Assembly: GCF_947500265.1 (NCBI RefSeq)
Contig: NZ_CANMRN010000004.1
Location: 1-64,000, forward strand
Direction: 5' to 3'
DNA length: 64,000 nucleotides
DNA from: an uncultured Psychrobacter sp.
GTDB lineage: Bacteria > Pseudomonadota > Gammaproteobacteria > Pseudomonadales > Moraxellaceae
The translations under genes and the position numbers were made by a program. Below are positions 36,879 to 46,443 of this stretch, one piece after another. The notes beneath the pieces are model-generated. The model saw nothing but the letters and a program-made list of their open reading frames with translations. It searched no databases and was not told where the DNA came from. Each line of letters begins with the position of its first letter. Positions within the stretch are counted from its first letter, which is position 1.

Positions 36879-37871
36879 ATGACAACTGATAATAAAGACA
36901 ATAATAGCACTCAAAATGCAGCTATCAATGATACATCTTTAGACACGACGACTCATACAAAAGACGCCAGTCAGTTTGGCAAAGTAGCCGTTATTTATGG
37001 TGGCAGTAGCAATGAGCGCAGCGTGTCTTTGGACAGTGGTGCGGCAGTATTGCAAGCGCTGCAAAACCAAGGTGTTGATGCGACTCATTTTGATCCAAAG
37101 CACCAAGACATTACTGAGCTACGCAAATTCGACCGCGTATTTAATGTGTTGCATGGTCGTGGCGGCGAAGATGGTTTGCTGCAAGGCGTATTACAGTGGT
37201 TTGATATACCGCAAACTGGCTCAGGCATTCTAGCTTCTGCACTGGGCATGGACAAAGTACGTACCAAGCAATTATGGCAAGGTTGCGGCCTCTCAACTGC
37301 ACCATTTTCATTATTGACGGCTGATACTGACTGGCAGCAAGTGGTTAATATGTTAGGTTTGCCCCTTATCATTAAACCAGTTCATGAAGGTTCAAGCATT
37401 GGCATGACCAAGGTCAATCATCTTGATGAATTGCCTGCCGCTTATGCAACTGCAGTGGAATGTGGTGATGCGGTGATGGCTGAGCGCTGGATTACAGGTC
37501 GCGAGTTTACGATTGTGATTATCGATGACGAAGCCTATCCAGTTATTCGCCTTGAGCCTGCCGACATTACTAACTTCTATGATTTTGAAGCCAAGTATAA
37601 TCGTAACGATACCAGTTACTATATCCCCTGTGGATTGAGCGCGGCTGATGAAAAGCACCTGCAAGATTTAAGCCTTGCGGCATTTCGTGCAGTAGATGCA
37701 AAAGGCTGGGGGCGTATCGATGCCATGCAAGATGAAGCAGGCAATTTTTGGTTGCTTGAAATCAATACCGTACCAGGTATGACCAGTCACAGTTTGGTTC
37801 CGATGGCGGCCAAAGCTCGCGGACTAGATTTTGATGCACTATGCTGGCACATTTTGGCGCAAACACTATAA
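36879..37871 (+). CDS. ddl: D-alanine-D-alanine ligase
   Basis: Makes the D-Ala-D-Ala dipeptide for peptidoglycan. 330 residues, ATP-grasp fold. The AVIYGGSSNERSVSLDSG block, VLHGRGGEDG, KPVHEGSSIGMTKV and the ending EINTVPGMTSHSLVP are typical of DdlB. Residues 1-30 are a Thr/Asn/Asp-rich extension with no counterpart in E. coli DdlB (306). It lies between murC and ftsQ as in the normal dcw order, 23 bp after murC, but 377 bp before ftsQ. Confidence 0.96.
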   Translation: MTTDNKDNNSTQNAAINDTSLDTTTHTKDASQFGKVAVIYGGSSNERSVSLDSGAAVLQALQNQGVDATHFDPKHQDITELRKFDRVFNVLHGRGGEDGLLQGVLQWFDIPQTGSGILASALGMDKVRTKQLWQGCGLSTAPFSLLTADTDWQQVVNMLGLPLIIKPVHEGSSIGMTKVNHLDELPAAYATAVECGDAVMAERWITGREFTIVIIDDEAYPVIRLEPADITNFYDFEAKYNRNDTSYYIPCGLSAADEKHLQDLSLAAFRAVDAKGWGRIDAMQDEAGNFWLLEINTVPGMTSHSLVPMAAKARGLDFDALCWHILAQTL

Positions 37872-38248
37872 TTACCAAATCAACTAAATTGAGCAGATAG
37901 TGATGACTCTTTGTGTCACTAGAGCTGCTATACCACAGCTTCATGTAAACTTGTGTAAATTCGCTGCTACTAGTTGGTGTTTGGCTATTGTTTAACCATA
38001 AAATACGTTAATATTGTAAGAATAGGTCTATTTCGGTGATATTTATGTTGTTTTGTGAATACAACTGATAACTTATTCATAATTTAAGAAAAATGTTACG
38101 TTTAAATTAACGTAATCGCTGTATATAAGCTATATTTTTAATAAAATTTGATAACATATCGACTTAATAAGCTTCTGCTAAAAATACGCAGATTTATATC
38201 AATAAATAGCATGATCAGTTTTATGCAAATATAGGGACAAAGGTCGTT
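37872..38248. other. 377-bp AT-rich gap between ddl and ftsQ
   Basis: In most gammaproteobacteria these genes touch or overlap. Here the gap has no coding frame I can support and no terminator, so it probably holds an ftsQ promoter. TTGTGA (38053-38058) with CATAAT (38078-38083) at 19 bp is a poor candidate. Confidence 0.45.
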
Positions 38249-39037
38249 ATGGCTCAAACTGTCAACGAGGTAACTGACTTGATGAGTGATAAAGCCGGTC
38301 GCCCAAAATCTAAGCTCCAAATACCGGCAACGGTAAAGTATCTATTTATGGTACTGGTCTTAGGCTTGCTAGTGCTAATATTAATGATGGGCGGAAAAGC
38401 ACTACGTGATGCACCGCCAGCAAATATTTATGTCAGTAATCAAGGTTTGTCTGCTGCTCAGCATCGCTCATTGCAAGATGTGATGAAACAACAACAAGTA
38501 AGTAGCTTTTTTACTTCTGATTTGCAAGCATTGCGAGACATTACAATGGGCTTAGCTTGGGTAGACCAAGTAAGTATCTCTCGTGATTGGCAACGTGGCA
38601 TCGTCGTCAATGCGTTACCCAAACAAGCAGTTGCTAATTTTGGTACAGAACGTTTGGTCGATGCAAAAGGCGCTGTGTTTGTTCCTGCTGATAGTAGAGA
38701 TTTAACACAAGAACGTTTTGCAACCTTACAGGGTGAGATGTCTCAAGCACCAGTTATTATGCAACAAATGCAGCAAGTTAATGATTGGTATGCACCGCTT
38801 GGGATGCAGGTTGAAGATATCATTCTGTCACCGAGAATGACTTGGCTAATCCGCTTTGACAATGGGCTACGTGTGATTGTAGACAATGAAAACACGGCGC
38901 AAAAACTACTGAATTTAAGCCAACTGCTTGGCAATCAGTTAAGTACGCGTCGAGATGAAATGCAATCTGTAGATTTACGATACAAAAATGGCTTTACCAT
39001 TGCTTGGAACGTGACACAGAATGCTGAATCAGAATAG
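38249..39037 (+). CDS. ftsQ: Cell division protein FtsQ
   Basis: A bitopic inner-membrane protein that links cytoplasmic and periplasmic divisome parts through FtsB and FtsL. 262 residues: cytoplasmic residues 1-28, one helix VLVLGLLVLILMMGG near 35-49, then a POTRA-like and beta domain in the periplasm. FTSDLQALRDITMGLAWVDQ and DWQRGIVVNALPKQAVANFG match the FtsQ/DivIB POTRA region. The call rests partly on position between ddl and ftsA, since FtsQ is poorly conserved. Confidence 0.93.
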   Translation: MAQTVNEVTDLMSDKAGRPKSKLQIPATVKYLFMVLVLGLLVLILMMGGKALRDAPPANIYVSNQGLSAAQHRSLQDVMKQQQVSSFFTSDLQALRDITMGLAWVDQVSISRDWQRGIVVNALPKQAVANFGTERLVDAKGAVFVPADSRDLTQERFATLQGEMSQAPVIMQQMQQVNDWYAPLGMQVEDIILSPRMTWLIRFDNGLRVIVDNENTAQKLLNLSQLLGNQLSTRRDEMQSVDLRYKNGFTIAWNVTQNAESE

Positions 39038-39201
39038 CCTAAGTAAGCAGTACATCTATACATAACCGATATGAGCTAATACGGTTTATTTAGTTTGAAG
39101 AAAATATGTACAACATCATAGCGTATTAGTAACGCTTTTTTTAATGATTTAATAGAAGAGCATTACTTGCTCTTCTATTTAGCGATAATTTGTCTGGTAC
39201 C

Positions 39202-40494
39202 ATGAAAAATAATGAAAATCTGGTTGTTGTCCATCTAAGTGCCACGGCAGTATATGTCGTCATAGGCAATGTTGTCTCTGCAAAAGACATTCGTATTTTG
39301 GGCGTAGGACAAGTTAAAAACAGCGATTTTTATCAAGGTCAGATAAAGCATCGTGAACGTCTGCAAGGTGCTATTAAGCAAGCCATTCAAGAAGCGGAAG
39401 ACACCGCTAACTGCCGTGTGCATAGTGTTTGGTTAACCCTTGCGACCCCTGAGCTATCTAGCAAAAACAGTGCTGGAGAGGTCAAAGTAGAAGATGAAGT
39501 GGTACGTGCCAAAGACATGGTACAAGCATTGGCTAATGCAAAATCGCGTGATTTATCATCTGACTATTATTTGATGCATTGCTGTCAGCAAGGTATCTAT
39601 GTCGATGAGCAAGATTTTATGGTGGATGATGTCATCGAGATGATGGCACACAATATCACCGTGATGTACCACATGATGATGATGCCTGTTGCCAGCCGTC
39701 AGAATATCCAAAAGCTATTACAAAGTTGTGACGTCGGCATTGATCATATTGTTTTCGATGCAGTGACCAGTGCTGAGTATAGTTTGATGACTGAGGAACG
39801 CCAGCAAGGGGTTTGCTTGGTCGATATTGGCGCTAGTACGACCAGCATTTGTGTGTATAAAGAGAATAAGCTGATTTTTACACATTGTATAGCAACAGGC
39901 AGTCATGAAGTGACAATGGATATTTCAGCTGATTTTGGTATTTCCATGATTGAAGCTGAAAAGCTGAAAAAGTCTCATGGTACAGCTGATGTCAATAGTG
40001 TCGATCCAAGCGCATTCTTTTTATTCAAACCTCAAGGATCGGGCGACGAAATCAATATTGGTATCTATAACTTGGCACGTATTATTGAAGCTCGTTACGT
40101 TCAGATATTTACTGAAGTAGCGCGTCAATTACACGAAGCAGGTTTGATAGGCTATATCGATAAAGGGATTGTGTTGACTGGCGGCGGTAGTACGATTAAA
40201 GGTATGATACCCTTTGCCAAAAAGCTACTAAAAATGCCTGTTGTATTGACCAATACTCATCCTGCTATCAGTGCTTATAATCATTTTGATAATGATGAGT
40301 CATTTAAGCTACTAAATAGTCAAGTAAATGATCGCGCTTATCAGACGGCTTTTGGTACGTTGTTATACAGCCAGAGTGAGCAGTTCCGCCGTAGCGAAAA
40401 AAGCGAACCTGAAGCGATCCAAAACAATCGAGTATCAGGCGTGTTTCGGAATGCGGGTCAACGGTTTGCGAATGTTTTAAAGAAAATACTATAG
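39202..40494 (+). CDS. ftsA: Cell division protein FtsA
   Basis: An actin-like ATPase that tethers FtsZ to the membrane. 430 residues from the ATG at 39202; an in-frame TTG four codons earlier is unlikely. Blocks: VCLVDIGASTTSICVYKENK (phosphate 1), IATGSHEVTMDI, and GIVLTGGGSTIKGM (adenosine motif). The C-terminal FANVLKKIL is an amphipathic membrane-targeting helix. It is encoded between ftsQ and ftsZ with a 265-bp gap before ftsZ. Confidence 0.96.
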   Translation: MKNNENLVVVHLSATAVYVVIGNVVSAKDIRILGVGQVKNSDFYQGQIKHRERLQGAIKQAIQEAEDTANCRVHSVWLTLATPELSSKNSAGEVKVEDEVVRAKDMVQALANAKSRDLSSDYYLMHCCQQGIYVDEQDFMVDDVIEMMAHNITVMYHMMMMPVASRQNIQKLLQSCDVGIDHIVFDAVTSAEYSLMTEERQQGVCLVDIGASTTSICVYKENKLIFTHCIATGSHEVTMDISADFGISMIEAEKLKKSHGTADVNSVDPSAFFLFKPQGSGDEINIGIYNLARIIEARYVQIFTEVARQLHEAGLIGYIDKGIVLTGGGSTIKGMIPFAKKLLKMPVVLTNTHPAISAYNHFDNDESFKLLNSQVNDRAYQTAFGTLLYSQSEQFRRSEKSEPEAIQNNRVSGVFRNAGQRFANVLKKIL

Positions 40495-40759
40495 ACCTGT
40501 TTAATATCGTATCTAGAGCATCTATACATCATGGAATACCTCTAAATTGATTAAGCAAAAAATAAAGTAACATTGCGAATAAATTAGTTTTAAAAATAAA
40601 GTATTAAGTAGTAATGACATATTATTGTCTATACTGATCGATTTTAGCCATACCCTGTTTTATTTAAATACATTTATATATAGTATGTCGATAGCGCGCC
40701 ACATGAGTGCGTTACTATGTATCGACTTACACGCTATCTGCAACTGGAGAATCTTTTTT

Positions 40760-41965
40760 ATGTCAAAATACACCATGCCAGATGATAATCAGCTTCAAAA
40801 CAATGGCCAAGCAAGCTTCACTGTATTCGGTGTTGGTGGCGGCGGCGGTAATGCAGTTGAACATATGGTACAGCAAGGCATCAGAGGTGTAACGTTCGTT
40901 TGTGCCAATACAGATAAACAAGCGCTAGATCGTCTTACTGCACCGCATAAACTGCAACTAGGTGCAAAAACGAACCGTGGTCTAGGAGCTGGCGCAAATC
41001 CAGAAGTGGGTCGTGAAGCAGCAGAGAGCGAAGAAGAAGCGATTCGCGCATTGCTTGAGCACTCAGATATGGTATTTATCACTGCTGGTATGGGCGGCGG
41101 TACTGGTACAGGCGCAGCGCCAGTTGTTGCTCGTATTGCGAAAGAAATGGAAGTACTAACAGTTGCTGTTGTGACTACGCCATTCAAATTCGAAGGTGGT
41201 AAGCGTATCAAAGCTGCTAAAGCAGGTATTGAGCAGCTGACTAACTTTGTCGACTCAATTATCACGATTCCAAATGATAAGTTGATGAGTGTATACGGCA
41301 ACATCTCTATGCAAGATGCTTTCAAAAAAGCGGATGATGTATTGCTGCATGCCGTTCAAGGTATTGCGGAAACCATCGCTAGCGAAGGTATGATCAATAT
41401 TGACTTTAACGATATCCGTACGGCGATGACTGCGAAAGGTCATGCGATGATGGGTATTGGCCGTGCCAGCGGAGATGATCGTGCGCGTCAAGCGACTGAA
41501 AAAGCCATCAGATCACCACTACTTGATGATTTGCGTTTAGAAAATGCAAAAGGTCTACTGGTCAACGTTATTTCTTCAGAGTCATTGTCACTAGATGAGA
41601 TGAGCAAAATCAGTGCAATAGTCGAAGAAATTACTGACATCGACGACGCTCACATTTTCTACGGTTCTGTAATTGATGAAAAAATGGGTGACGACTTACA
41701 TGTAACCGTCATCGCAACTGGCTTAACGTTAGATGAAAACGCAGGTCAAGAGCCAGAAGTAGTAGAGCAGCCAGTACCTTCTGTTAATAGCACGCAACCT
41801 GTTGATCCTAACGTGCATACCAGCGCTTTAAACAGTCAGAAGCAGTCACAAGCTCAGCAGTATCAAGATAGCGTTGCACGTCCTAGCGCAAGTGCACCTC
41901 AAGAGCAGCCTAAGACTAAAACAAACAGTATCCAAGACTATTTAAAGCGTCAACAGAATAAATAG
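40760..41965 (+). CDS. ftsZ: Cell division protein FtsZ
   Basis: The tubulin-like GTPase that forms the Z ring. From the ATG at 40760 (GGAG 7-10 nt upstream) it has 401 residues; an upstream extension of the open frame is not plausible. TVFGVGGGGGNAVEHM opens the protein, GMGGGTGTGAAP is the tubulin signature, and NVTGPE-region loops are replaced by IDDAHIFYGSV-type sequence in the T7 area. A Gln-rich linker from about 320 leads to the C-terminal peptide SIQDYLKRQQNK that binds FtsA and ZapA-type partners. A terminator follows. Confidence 0.97.
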   Translation: MSKYTMPDDNQLQNNGQASFTVFGVGGGGGNAVEHMVQQGIRGVTFVCANTDKQALDRLTAPHKLQLGAKTNRGLGAGANPEVGREAAESEEEAIRALLEHSDMVFITAGMGGGTGTGAAPVVARIAKEMEVLTVAVVTTPFKFEGGKRIKAAKAGIEQLTNFVDSIITIPNDKLMSVYGNISMQDAFKKADDVLLHAVQGIAETIASEGMINIDFNDIRTAMTAKGHAMMGIGRASGDDRARQATEKAIRSPLLDDLRLENAKGLLVNVISSESLSLDEMSKISAIVEEITDIDDAHIFYGSVIDEKMGDDLHVTVIATGLTLDENAGQEPEVVEQPVPSVNSTQPVDPNVHTSALNSQKQSQAQQYQDSVARPSASAPQEQPKTKTNSIQDYLKRQQNK

Positions 41966-42289
41966 TACTTCTAATTTACTGTGAGTAAGAAAAAGCCAGC
42001 GTTTTGACGCTGGTTTTTTTGTGTTTAAGGAAAGGTGAAGCATTTGCGATAAGGAAAATTATGACAATTTTCTATGTAATATATATGTATATGACTGTCG
42101 AAACTTATGTGAGTCTCGTTGTTTTATAGCGTTAGATAGGCTATATAAAGTAAAAATCAGCAATAGAAAGTTGACGATAAGTGTTATCAATCAAGGAGAT
42201 AAGAAAATTAGCGCTTTTTATATATAGCGAATAAGGGGTCGGTAGTGGTACACTATGTCAATTGTAACAAAATATGTGAGAAGACAACC
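41966..42289. other. 324-bp region between ftsZ and lpxC
   Basis: Begins with the ftsZ terminator (41996-42020). Beyond it lies an inverted repeat, GAAAATT (42054-42060) and AATTTTC (42066-42072), 5 bp apart, which may be an operator or leader hairpin of lpxC. No gene is visible. Confidence 0.4.
41996..42020 (+). terminator. Intrinsic terminator after ftsZ
   Basis: A 7-bp stem, CCAGCGT (41996-42002) with ACGCTGG (42007-42013), TTTG loop, then T7. Confidence 0.9.
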
Positions 42290-43207
42290 ATGAACCAAAG
42301 AACCATAAAAACAGCAATAGCCGTTACGGGTACTGGTCTACATAGTGGTCAGCCTGTTGACTTGGAGTTTCATCCACAGCCGATTGACACTGGTATTGTT
42401 TTCGAGCGCTCTGATATAGAAGGTAGTCAACCAATTCCAGCGAGTGCGTTTTTAGTACAAGACACGATGATGTCATCGAATTTAGTGTTTGGTGGTACGC
42501 GCGTGGGCACCGTTGAGCATCTGCTTAGTGCCATCGCTGGTCTAGGAGTAGACAATCTGTTAGTTCGGGTTTCTGCTTCAGAGATACCAATTATGGATGG
42601 TAGCGCTGCGCCTTTTGTTGCGCTCTTACTTGATGCAGGATTTTGTGAGCAAGAAGCGACCAAAAAGTTTATTAAAATTATACGTCCAGTACGAGTAAAG
42701 CTAGAAGATAAGTGGGCAGAGCTACGTCCTTATGAAGGGTATGAATTAAATTTCGAAATTGATTTTGATCATCCTGCGTTTGATAAGAACTTTCAGCATG
42801 CACAGTTGCAGTTCTCTACACAGAACTTCATCGAACAATTAAGCACTGCGCGTACTTTTGGATTTTTACGTGATATAGAAGCGCTACGTCAAAATAACCT
42901 AGCATTAGGTGGCAGTATGGAAAACGCCATCGTTATCGATGATGCCAACATACTTAATGCAGAAGGCTTACGTTTTAACGATGAGTTTGTCCGTCATAAA
43001 ATTTTAGATGCTTTGGGAGATTTGCATCTGATTGGCTACCCAATTTTAGGTCGTTTTAATGCCTATAAGTCTGGTCATGCTCTGAATAATTTATTGGTAC
43101 GTGAAATACTGTCTGACGAAGATAACTTTGAAATTGTAACTTTTGATGACAATGTAACCTGTCCTATCGAGTATTTACCGCTTAACGATTTGGTTATTGA
43201 AGGATAA
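42290..43207 (+). CDS. lpxC: UDP-3-O-acyl-N-acetylglucosamine deacetylase LpxC
   Basis: The committed, zinc-dependent step of lipid A synthesis. From ATG 42290 it is 305 residues, as in E. coli; a GTG 15 codons upstream is not the start. Zinc ligands H77 (VEHLLSA), H236 and D240 (HKILDALGD) are all present, together with catalytic E76 and the SGHALNN His. In E. coli FtsH degrades LpxC; ftsH is encoded 5 kb away here. The gene closes the division cluster, as usual, but behind its own gap and the ftsZ terminator. Confidence 0.97.
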   Translation: MNQRTIKTAIAVTGTGLHSGQPVDLEFHPQPIDTGIVFERSDIEGSQPIPASAFLVQDTMMSSNLVFGGTRVGTVEHLLSAIAGLGVDNLLVRVSASEIPIMDGSAAPFVALLLDAGFCEQEATKKFIKIIRPVRVKLEDKWAELRPYEGYELNFEIDFDHPAFDKNFQHAQLQFSTQNFIEQLSTARTFGFLRDIEALRQNNLALGGSMENAIVIDDANILNAEGLRFNDEFVRHKILDALGDLHLIGYPILGRFNAYKSGHALNNLLVREILSDEDNFEIVTFDDNVTCPIEYLPLNDLVIEG

Positions 43208-43368
43208 ATACAGGAATATACAGGAAGTATCGAAACATTTACGCAATATTACATAGACGGCTCATAATTACATTTATATAATATTCTATATTTTAAATAT
43301 ATCGTCTATATGAATATATGAATTTTCCGTTAAGGCCTATAATACAAAAGCTGTAGATGATTTTTAAG

Positions 43369-43421
43369 TCCTTTGTTAGTTATATCCATGATCTGGATGT
43401 AACTAACGGAGGATTTTTTTT
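43369..43421 (+). terminator. Very strong intrinsic terminator after lpxC
   Basis: A 20-bp stem (43369-43388 with 43394-43413) is fully paired if G-T pairs are allowed, with a TGATC loop and T8 after it. The distance to the lpxC stop is 161 bp. Confidence 0.9.
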
Positions 43422-43505
43422 GTCCAATGCATTACAAAAATCCATCTTTATCAATGCCATCACCTGCTCTTATTTACATAACTTTACATTTAACGGTCGG
43501 TATTT

Positions 43506-44021
43506 TTAATGATTAATCAAACGTAAAAGAGCTTTTTTGAGATTCTCATCAGTGGTGACATGCTCTGCGGCCTGTGATATAGTCCGTTTTGTGTTCTGGC
43601 TAAGCGCCTGATTTTCATTGGCTTTACGAGAATTTGGCAAGTGCAGTGATGATGTTGATGATTGTTTGGATGAATAATTATTGCCAGAGCTTTTAGCCAC
43701 AACGACGCGAATTTGCTTGAGTTGTTTAAATGTAATTGACTGCTCTGTTAGTATTTGCAAATACGAGCTATGTAAATAGCGAATATGATTTGCTGCTGTC
43801 ATTGAGCTAACACTTAATATCAACTGCTCAGGTGTTAAGCCTACAACCCAACAGGTATTGAGTATTTCTTCAGGTAGACAGTCTACCAATAGCTCTTTTA
43901 TCTCGTTGGTTGCTTCTATATATAGGCGCATGTTATTAGCAAGGGTTTGAGGTAGCGCGCTACCAGCAAATGCTTGATGATCTATAAGCTGGGCAAGCCG
44001 ATTAGGTTGTTTTTTTGACAT
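43506..44021 (-). CDS. DciA/DUF721 family protein
   Basis: 171 residues. About residues 10-110 match DUF721 (DciA), which loads the replicative helicase DnaB in bacteria that lack DnaC/DnaI: LAQLIDHQAFAG, then CWVVGLTPEQLILSVSSMTAANHIRYL. The remaining C-terminal part is a Ser/Lys-rich tail. DciA genes are commonly found near lpxC, secA and related genes in gammaproteobacteria, as here. The reading frame is on the minus strand, convergent with lpxC. It is cytosolic. Confidence 0.82.
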   Translation of the reverse strand: MSKKQPNRLAQLIDHQAFAGSALPQTLANNMRLYIEATNEIKELLVDCLPEEILNTCWVVGLTPEQLILSVSSMTAANHIRYLHSSYLQILTEQSITFKQLKQIRVVVAKSSGNNYSSKQSSTSSLHLPNSRKANENQALSQNTKRTISQAAEHVTTDENLKKALLRLINH

Positions 44022-44270
44022 CGTAAGTACTCATCTAATAGGTGACAAACTCGATACTCATAACAGACATGCTAAAAGCAATATATAGCAGATGGCTTAT
44101 AAGATAGTTGACTAGGTGGGAGGTACTACTGGCACTAGTCACTATTTGAAAAGAATGAACCGTTGTAATAGGGATTTTATCACGTCTATTTGATGATTAT
44201 ATCCTCTAAATTAATTGATGCTTCGTTATGGATGACGAGCAGACTTGTATTAACAATAGGTAGTAAATTT

Positions 44271-44999
44271 ATGAAACAAGCTTTATTAATTTTGTCAGTA
44301 TTGGGAATGGGTATCGCACAGACGAGTGGTGCTGCCGAAACAACCTTTCAACCAAATAATACCTTGAGTCATACCATCACAAATATTTCTACTTCTGCGA
44401 ACTATGGTTCTAGTCGCAACATCTATAGCACTAACAGTGGTGCCCATGTATATAGCAACGATGAGATCAGTCAAGCAATTGACAATCTAAGTGCTCATGC
44501 TAAGCAAAAAGAATATCAGCTCGCTTCACTGACCAGTCGTTTGTCTTACGAGCAGCGTCAGCAGCAAGCAAGCCGCGTACCTGACCGCAACTCTGCTCCT
44601 GCTATTGCAGCAGCAAATGCCTCTCGCGTCGCTCTATCTAGAAGCTCTGGCTACTGTGCTCGCTATGTACGTAAAGCATTACAATCAGCAGGTTACGAAT
44701 TTACGCCTAACCCTTCAGCATATCAGTACGCCTCTCGTGGTACGCTAGCCCAAGCTGGCTTTACCAAAATCAGTAACGACATGGCACCACAAGTTGGTGA
44801 TGTCGTTGTCTATAACCGCACGTCAAGCCGTCCACATGGTCATATTCAGATTTTTGATGGCAATGACTGGGTATCTGACTTCCGTCAAAACAGCATTAGC
44901 CCTTATAGCGGTACATACAGCTATACGACATGGCGTGATTCGCAGTATGTTGATGATGCATCAGATCGTGGTATCTACCTTGCGATGGCTGACAAATAA
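44271..44999 (+). CDS. Secreted CHAP-like cysteine hydrolase
   Basis: 242 residues from the ATG at 44271 (AGG upstream); an in-frame start 27 codons earlier is unlikely. A signal peptide ends near GAAE (residues 1-22). A polar, helical region (about 55-110) leads to a CHAP-like catalytic domain. C129 in SGYCARYVRKAL is the nucleophile candidate and H189/H191 in RPHGHIQIFDG the base. Such domains are peptidoglycan amidases or endopeptidases. It may act on wall at division or in the periplasm, but the target is not shown. Divergent from dciA. Confidence 0.8.
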   Translation: MKQALLILSVLGMGIAQTSGAAETTFQPNNTLSHTITNISTSANYGSSRNIYSTNSGAHVYSNDEISQAIDNLSAHAKQKEYQLASLTSRLSYEQRQQQASRVPDRNSAPAIAAANASRVALSRSSGYCARYVRKALQSAGYEFTPNPSAYQYASRGTLAQAGFTKISNDMAPQVGDVVVYNRTSSRPHGHIQIFDGNDWVSDFRQNSISPYSGTYSYTTWRDSQYVDDASDRGIYLAMADK

Positions 45000-45053
45000 A
45001 CATCGGTTAAATGAAGTAAGCATCAGTTAAATAGAACTAAAGTTTTCTCCAAA

Positions 45054-45092
45054 CTCAGTAATGCTCTTTATGACATTACTGGGTTTTTTTTG
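45054..45092 (+). terminator. Intrinsic terminator after the CHAP gene
   Basis: A 10-bp stem, CTCAGTAATG (45054-45063) with CATTACTGGG (45074-45083; one G-T pair), then T8. Confidence 0.85.
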
Positions 45093-45138
45093 TGCTTTAA
45101 ACTGGGATGCCTAAGTGAGTGAAGCTCATATAACCAAA

Positions 45139-45912
45139 TCAAAGCTCAAATTTTGGCCAATAGTCGCGATTGTGAAAATCAGGCGGGGAGGCATGACCCG
45201 AGGCAAAGTATAAAGCAGTTTCGCCAAACGATAAGATGACACAAGGATGTATTTGTTCGAGCCTCATGTTTGCAATAGCATATTGTTGATTCGGTAGTTG
45301 AGTTATAGGCAGGCTAAAGCTGCGCTCATAATGAGCAGGTGTCTGCACTACAGTTGGAGTGCTAGATAAATGGCTTTCTATTGATGTGGCTGTCAAATCC
45401 TTATGGTTATTCCAATTAATAGATGCGCATGTGGTTCCGTCGGTCTCATACAACGGTACTGGCGGTAGTGCCGCAGGGTTACGATAGCTCTCAAATTGAT
45501 AAACAGCGTAACGGCCATCAGGGCTAGCATTAATCTCTATATAAGCAGTTGCTTGCTGAAATGGTATCTTGTGAGGTTCTGGCTGGTGAATTGCTACGAT
45601 ATCTTCGTTATCAAGCTTACAGCCATCAATCTCACTGCCAGCAATAAAACATTCAAGGCACGTTTCTTCCCATAGATAATCAGTGAAATTTACTTGAGTT
45701 TGTTGCCATGTTGGCCAATTGAGTTGGTTTGCTAGAAATTGGCTAGGCAGAGTTACTTGATAGGTCAGCACTAGTTGCAAAGCTGGTTGCTTGATGATCT
45801 CTACACTTACTTTGATAGAGATATTCTCTAGCTCTTCTATAGATACACCTAATTGCTGAGCGTCTTTCACTATTGTCTCGGTGGCTATACAGAGGTTAAA
45901 AGATTGGTTCAT
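45139..45912 (-). CDS. DOMON-like domain protein
   Basis: 257 residues if translation starts at ATG 45912; the frame is open for 15 more codons upstream. The central segment, FTDYLWEETCLECFIAGS then TAYIEINASPDGRYAVYQFESYR, is the signature of proteobacterial DOMON-like domain proteins: a Trp-Glu-Thr-Cys-Leu-Glu motif and the E-x-N-x-S-P strand. These beta-sandwich proteins may bind sugars or haem; function unknown. No signal peptide is clear. Single gene on the minus strand. Confidence 0.72.
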   Translation of the reverse strand: MNQSFNLCIATETIVKDAQQLGVSIEELENISIKVSVEIIKQPALQLVLTYQVTLPSQFLANQLNWPTWQQTQVNFTDYLWEETCLECFIAGSEIDGCKLDNEDIVAIHQPEPHKIPFQQATAYIEINASPDGRYAVYQFESYRNPAALPPVPLYETDGTTCASINWNNHKDLTATSIESHLSSTPTVVQTPAHYERSFSLPITQLPNQQYAIANMRLEQIHPCVILSFGETALYFASGHASPPDFHNRDYWPKFEL

Positions 45913-46025
45913 TATGAGTACATCTCGACGGTAATAATAAAGAGGTGATAGTGACAAGAGAAATCATACTAATTCAGGGCACTAATACTATATGGTAAGT
46001 ATAACCGAGACTATCGGAAAACATA

Positions 46026-46055
46026 AAAGCCGCGAGCAAGATGCGTCGCGGCCTT
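46026..46055 (-). terminator. Intrinsic terminator after yhbY
   Basis: A 7-bp stem, GCCGCGA (46029-46035) with TCGCGGC (46046-46052). The minus-strand T-tract (complement of 46021-46028) is in the right place for yhbY; the plus side has CTTTG only. Confidence 0.65.
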
Positions 46056-46131
46056 TGTATTTCATTATCGTTTGGCTATGGTATAAGTGAACATAAAACT
46101 CAGTCACTTAAGTCTAGTCGGTCATGACATA

Positions 46132-46443
46132 TTACTGTGCGTGACGTGCTAGGTTAGACAGTTTTGGGTTGGCATTTGGGTTTTTGCGTAGTAATAATGC
46201 CATACGACCAATAGAGTGAACCAAAGACGCATTAGCCGTTTTAGCAAGTTCAGCGCCAACGATGTCACGCTCTTCTTTCGTGCCAGCAGGCAATTTCACT
46301 TTGATAAGCTCATGATCTGTTAGCGCGCGATCGATTTCTTCAGTAATGGTTGGGGTAATACCTTTGTTGCCGATCATAACGATAGGCTTTAGCTCGTGAC
46401 CGATGCCTTTTAGACGTTTGATGGTAGCGTTATCGAGTTGCAT
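46132..46443 (-). CDS. yhbY: CRM-domain RNA-binding protein YhbY
   Basis: 103 residues from ATG 46443 (AGGAAT upstream). LKGIGHELKPIVMIGNKGIT is the CRM fold GxxG-type loop, followed by DHELIKVKLPAGT. YhbY binds pre-50S particles and helps ribosome assembly. It is divergent from rlmE (292-bp gap in the ORF-based numbering), and the same neighbours, yhbY, rlmE, ftsH and folP, are found together in E. coli. The protein is basic and cytosolic. Confidence 0.93.
   Translation of the reverse strand: MQLDNATIKRLKGIGHELKPIVMIGNKGITPTITEEIDRALTDHELIKVKLPAGTKEERDIVGAELAKTANASLVHSIGRMALLLRKNPNANPKLSNLARHAQ

Noticed and set aside
40795-41325. 176-residue minus-strand frame in ftsZ, and similar long antisense frames in ftsH, recA, trmB and kefB/C-type genes
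   Set aside because: All lie opposite well-conserved proteins and reflect codon bias on the sense strand.
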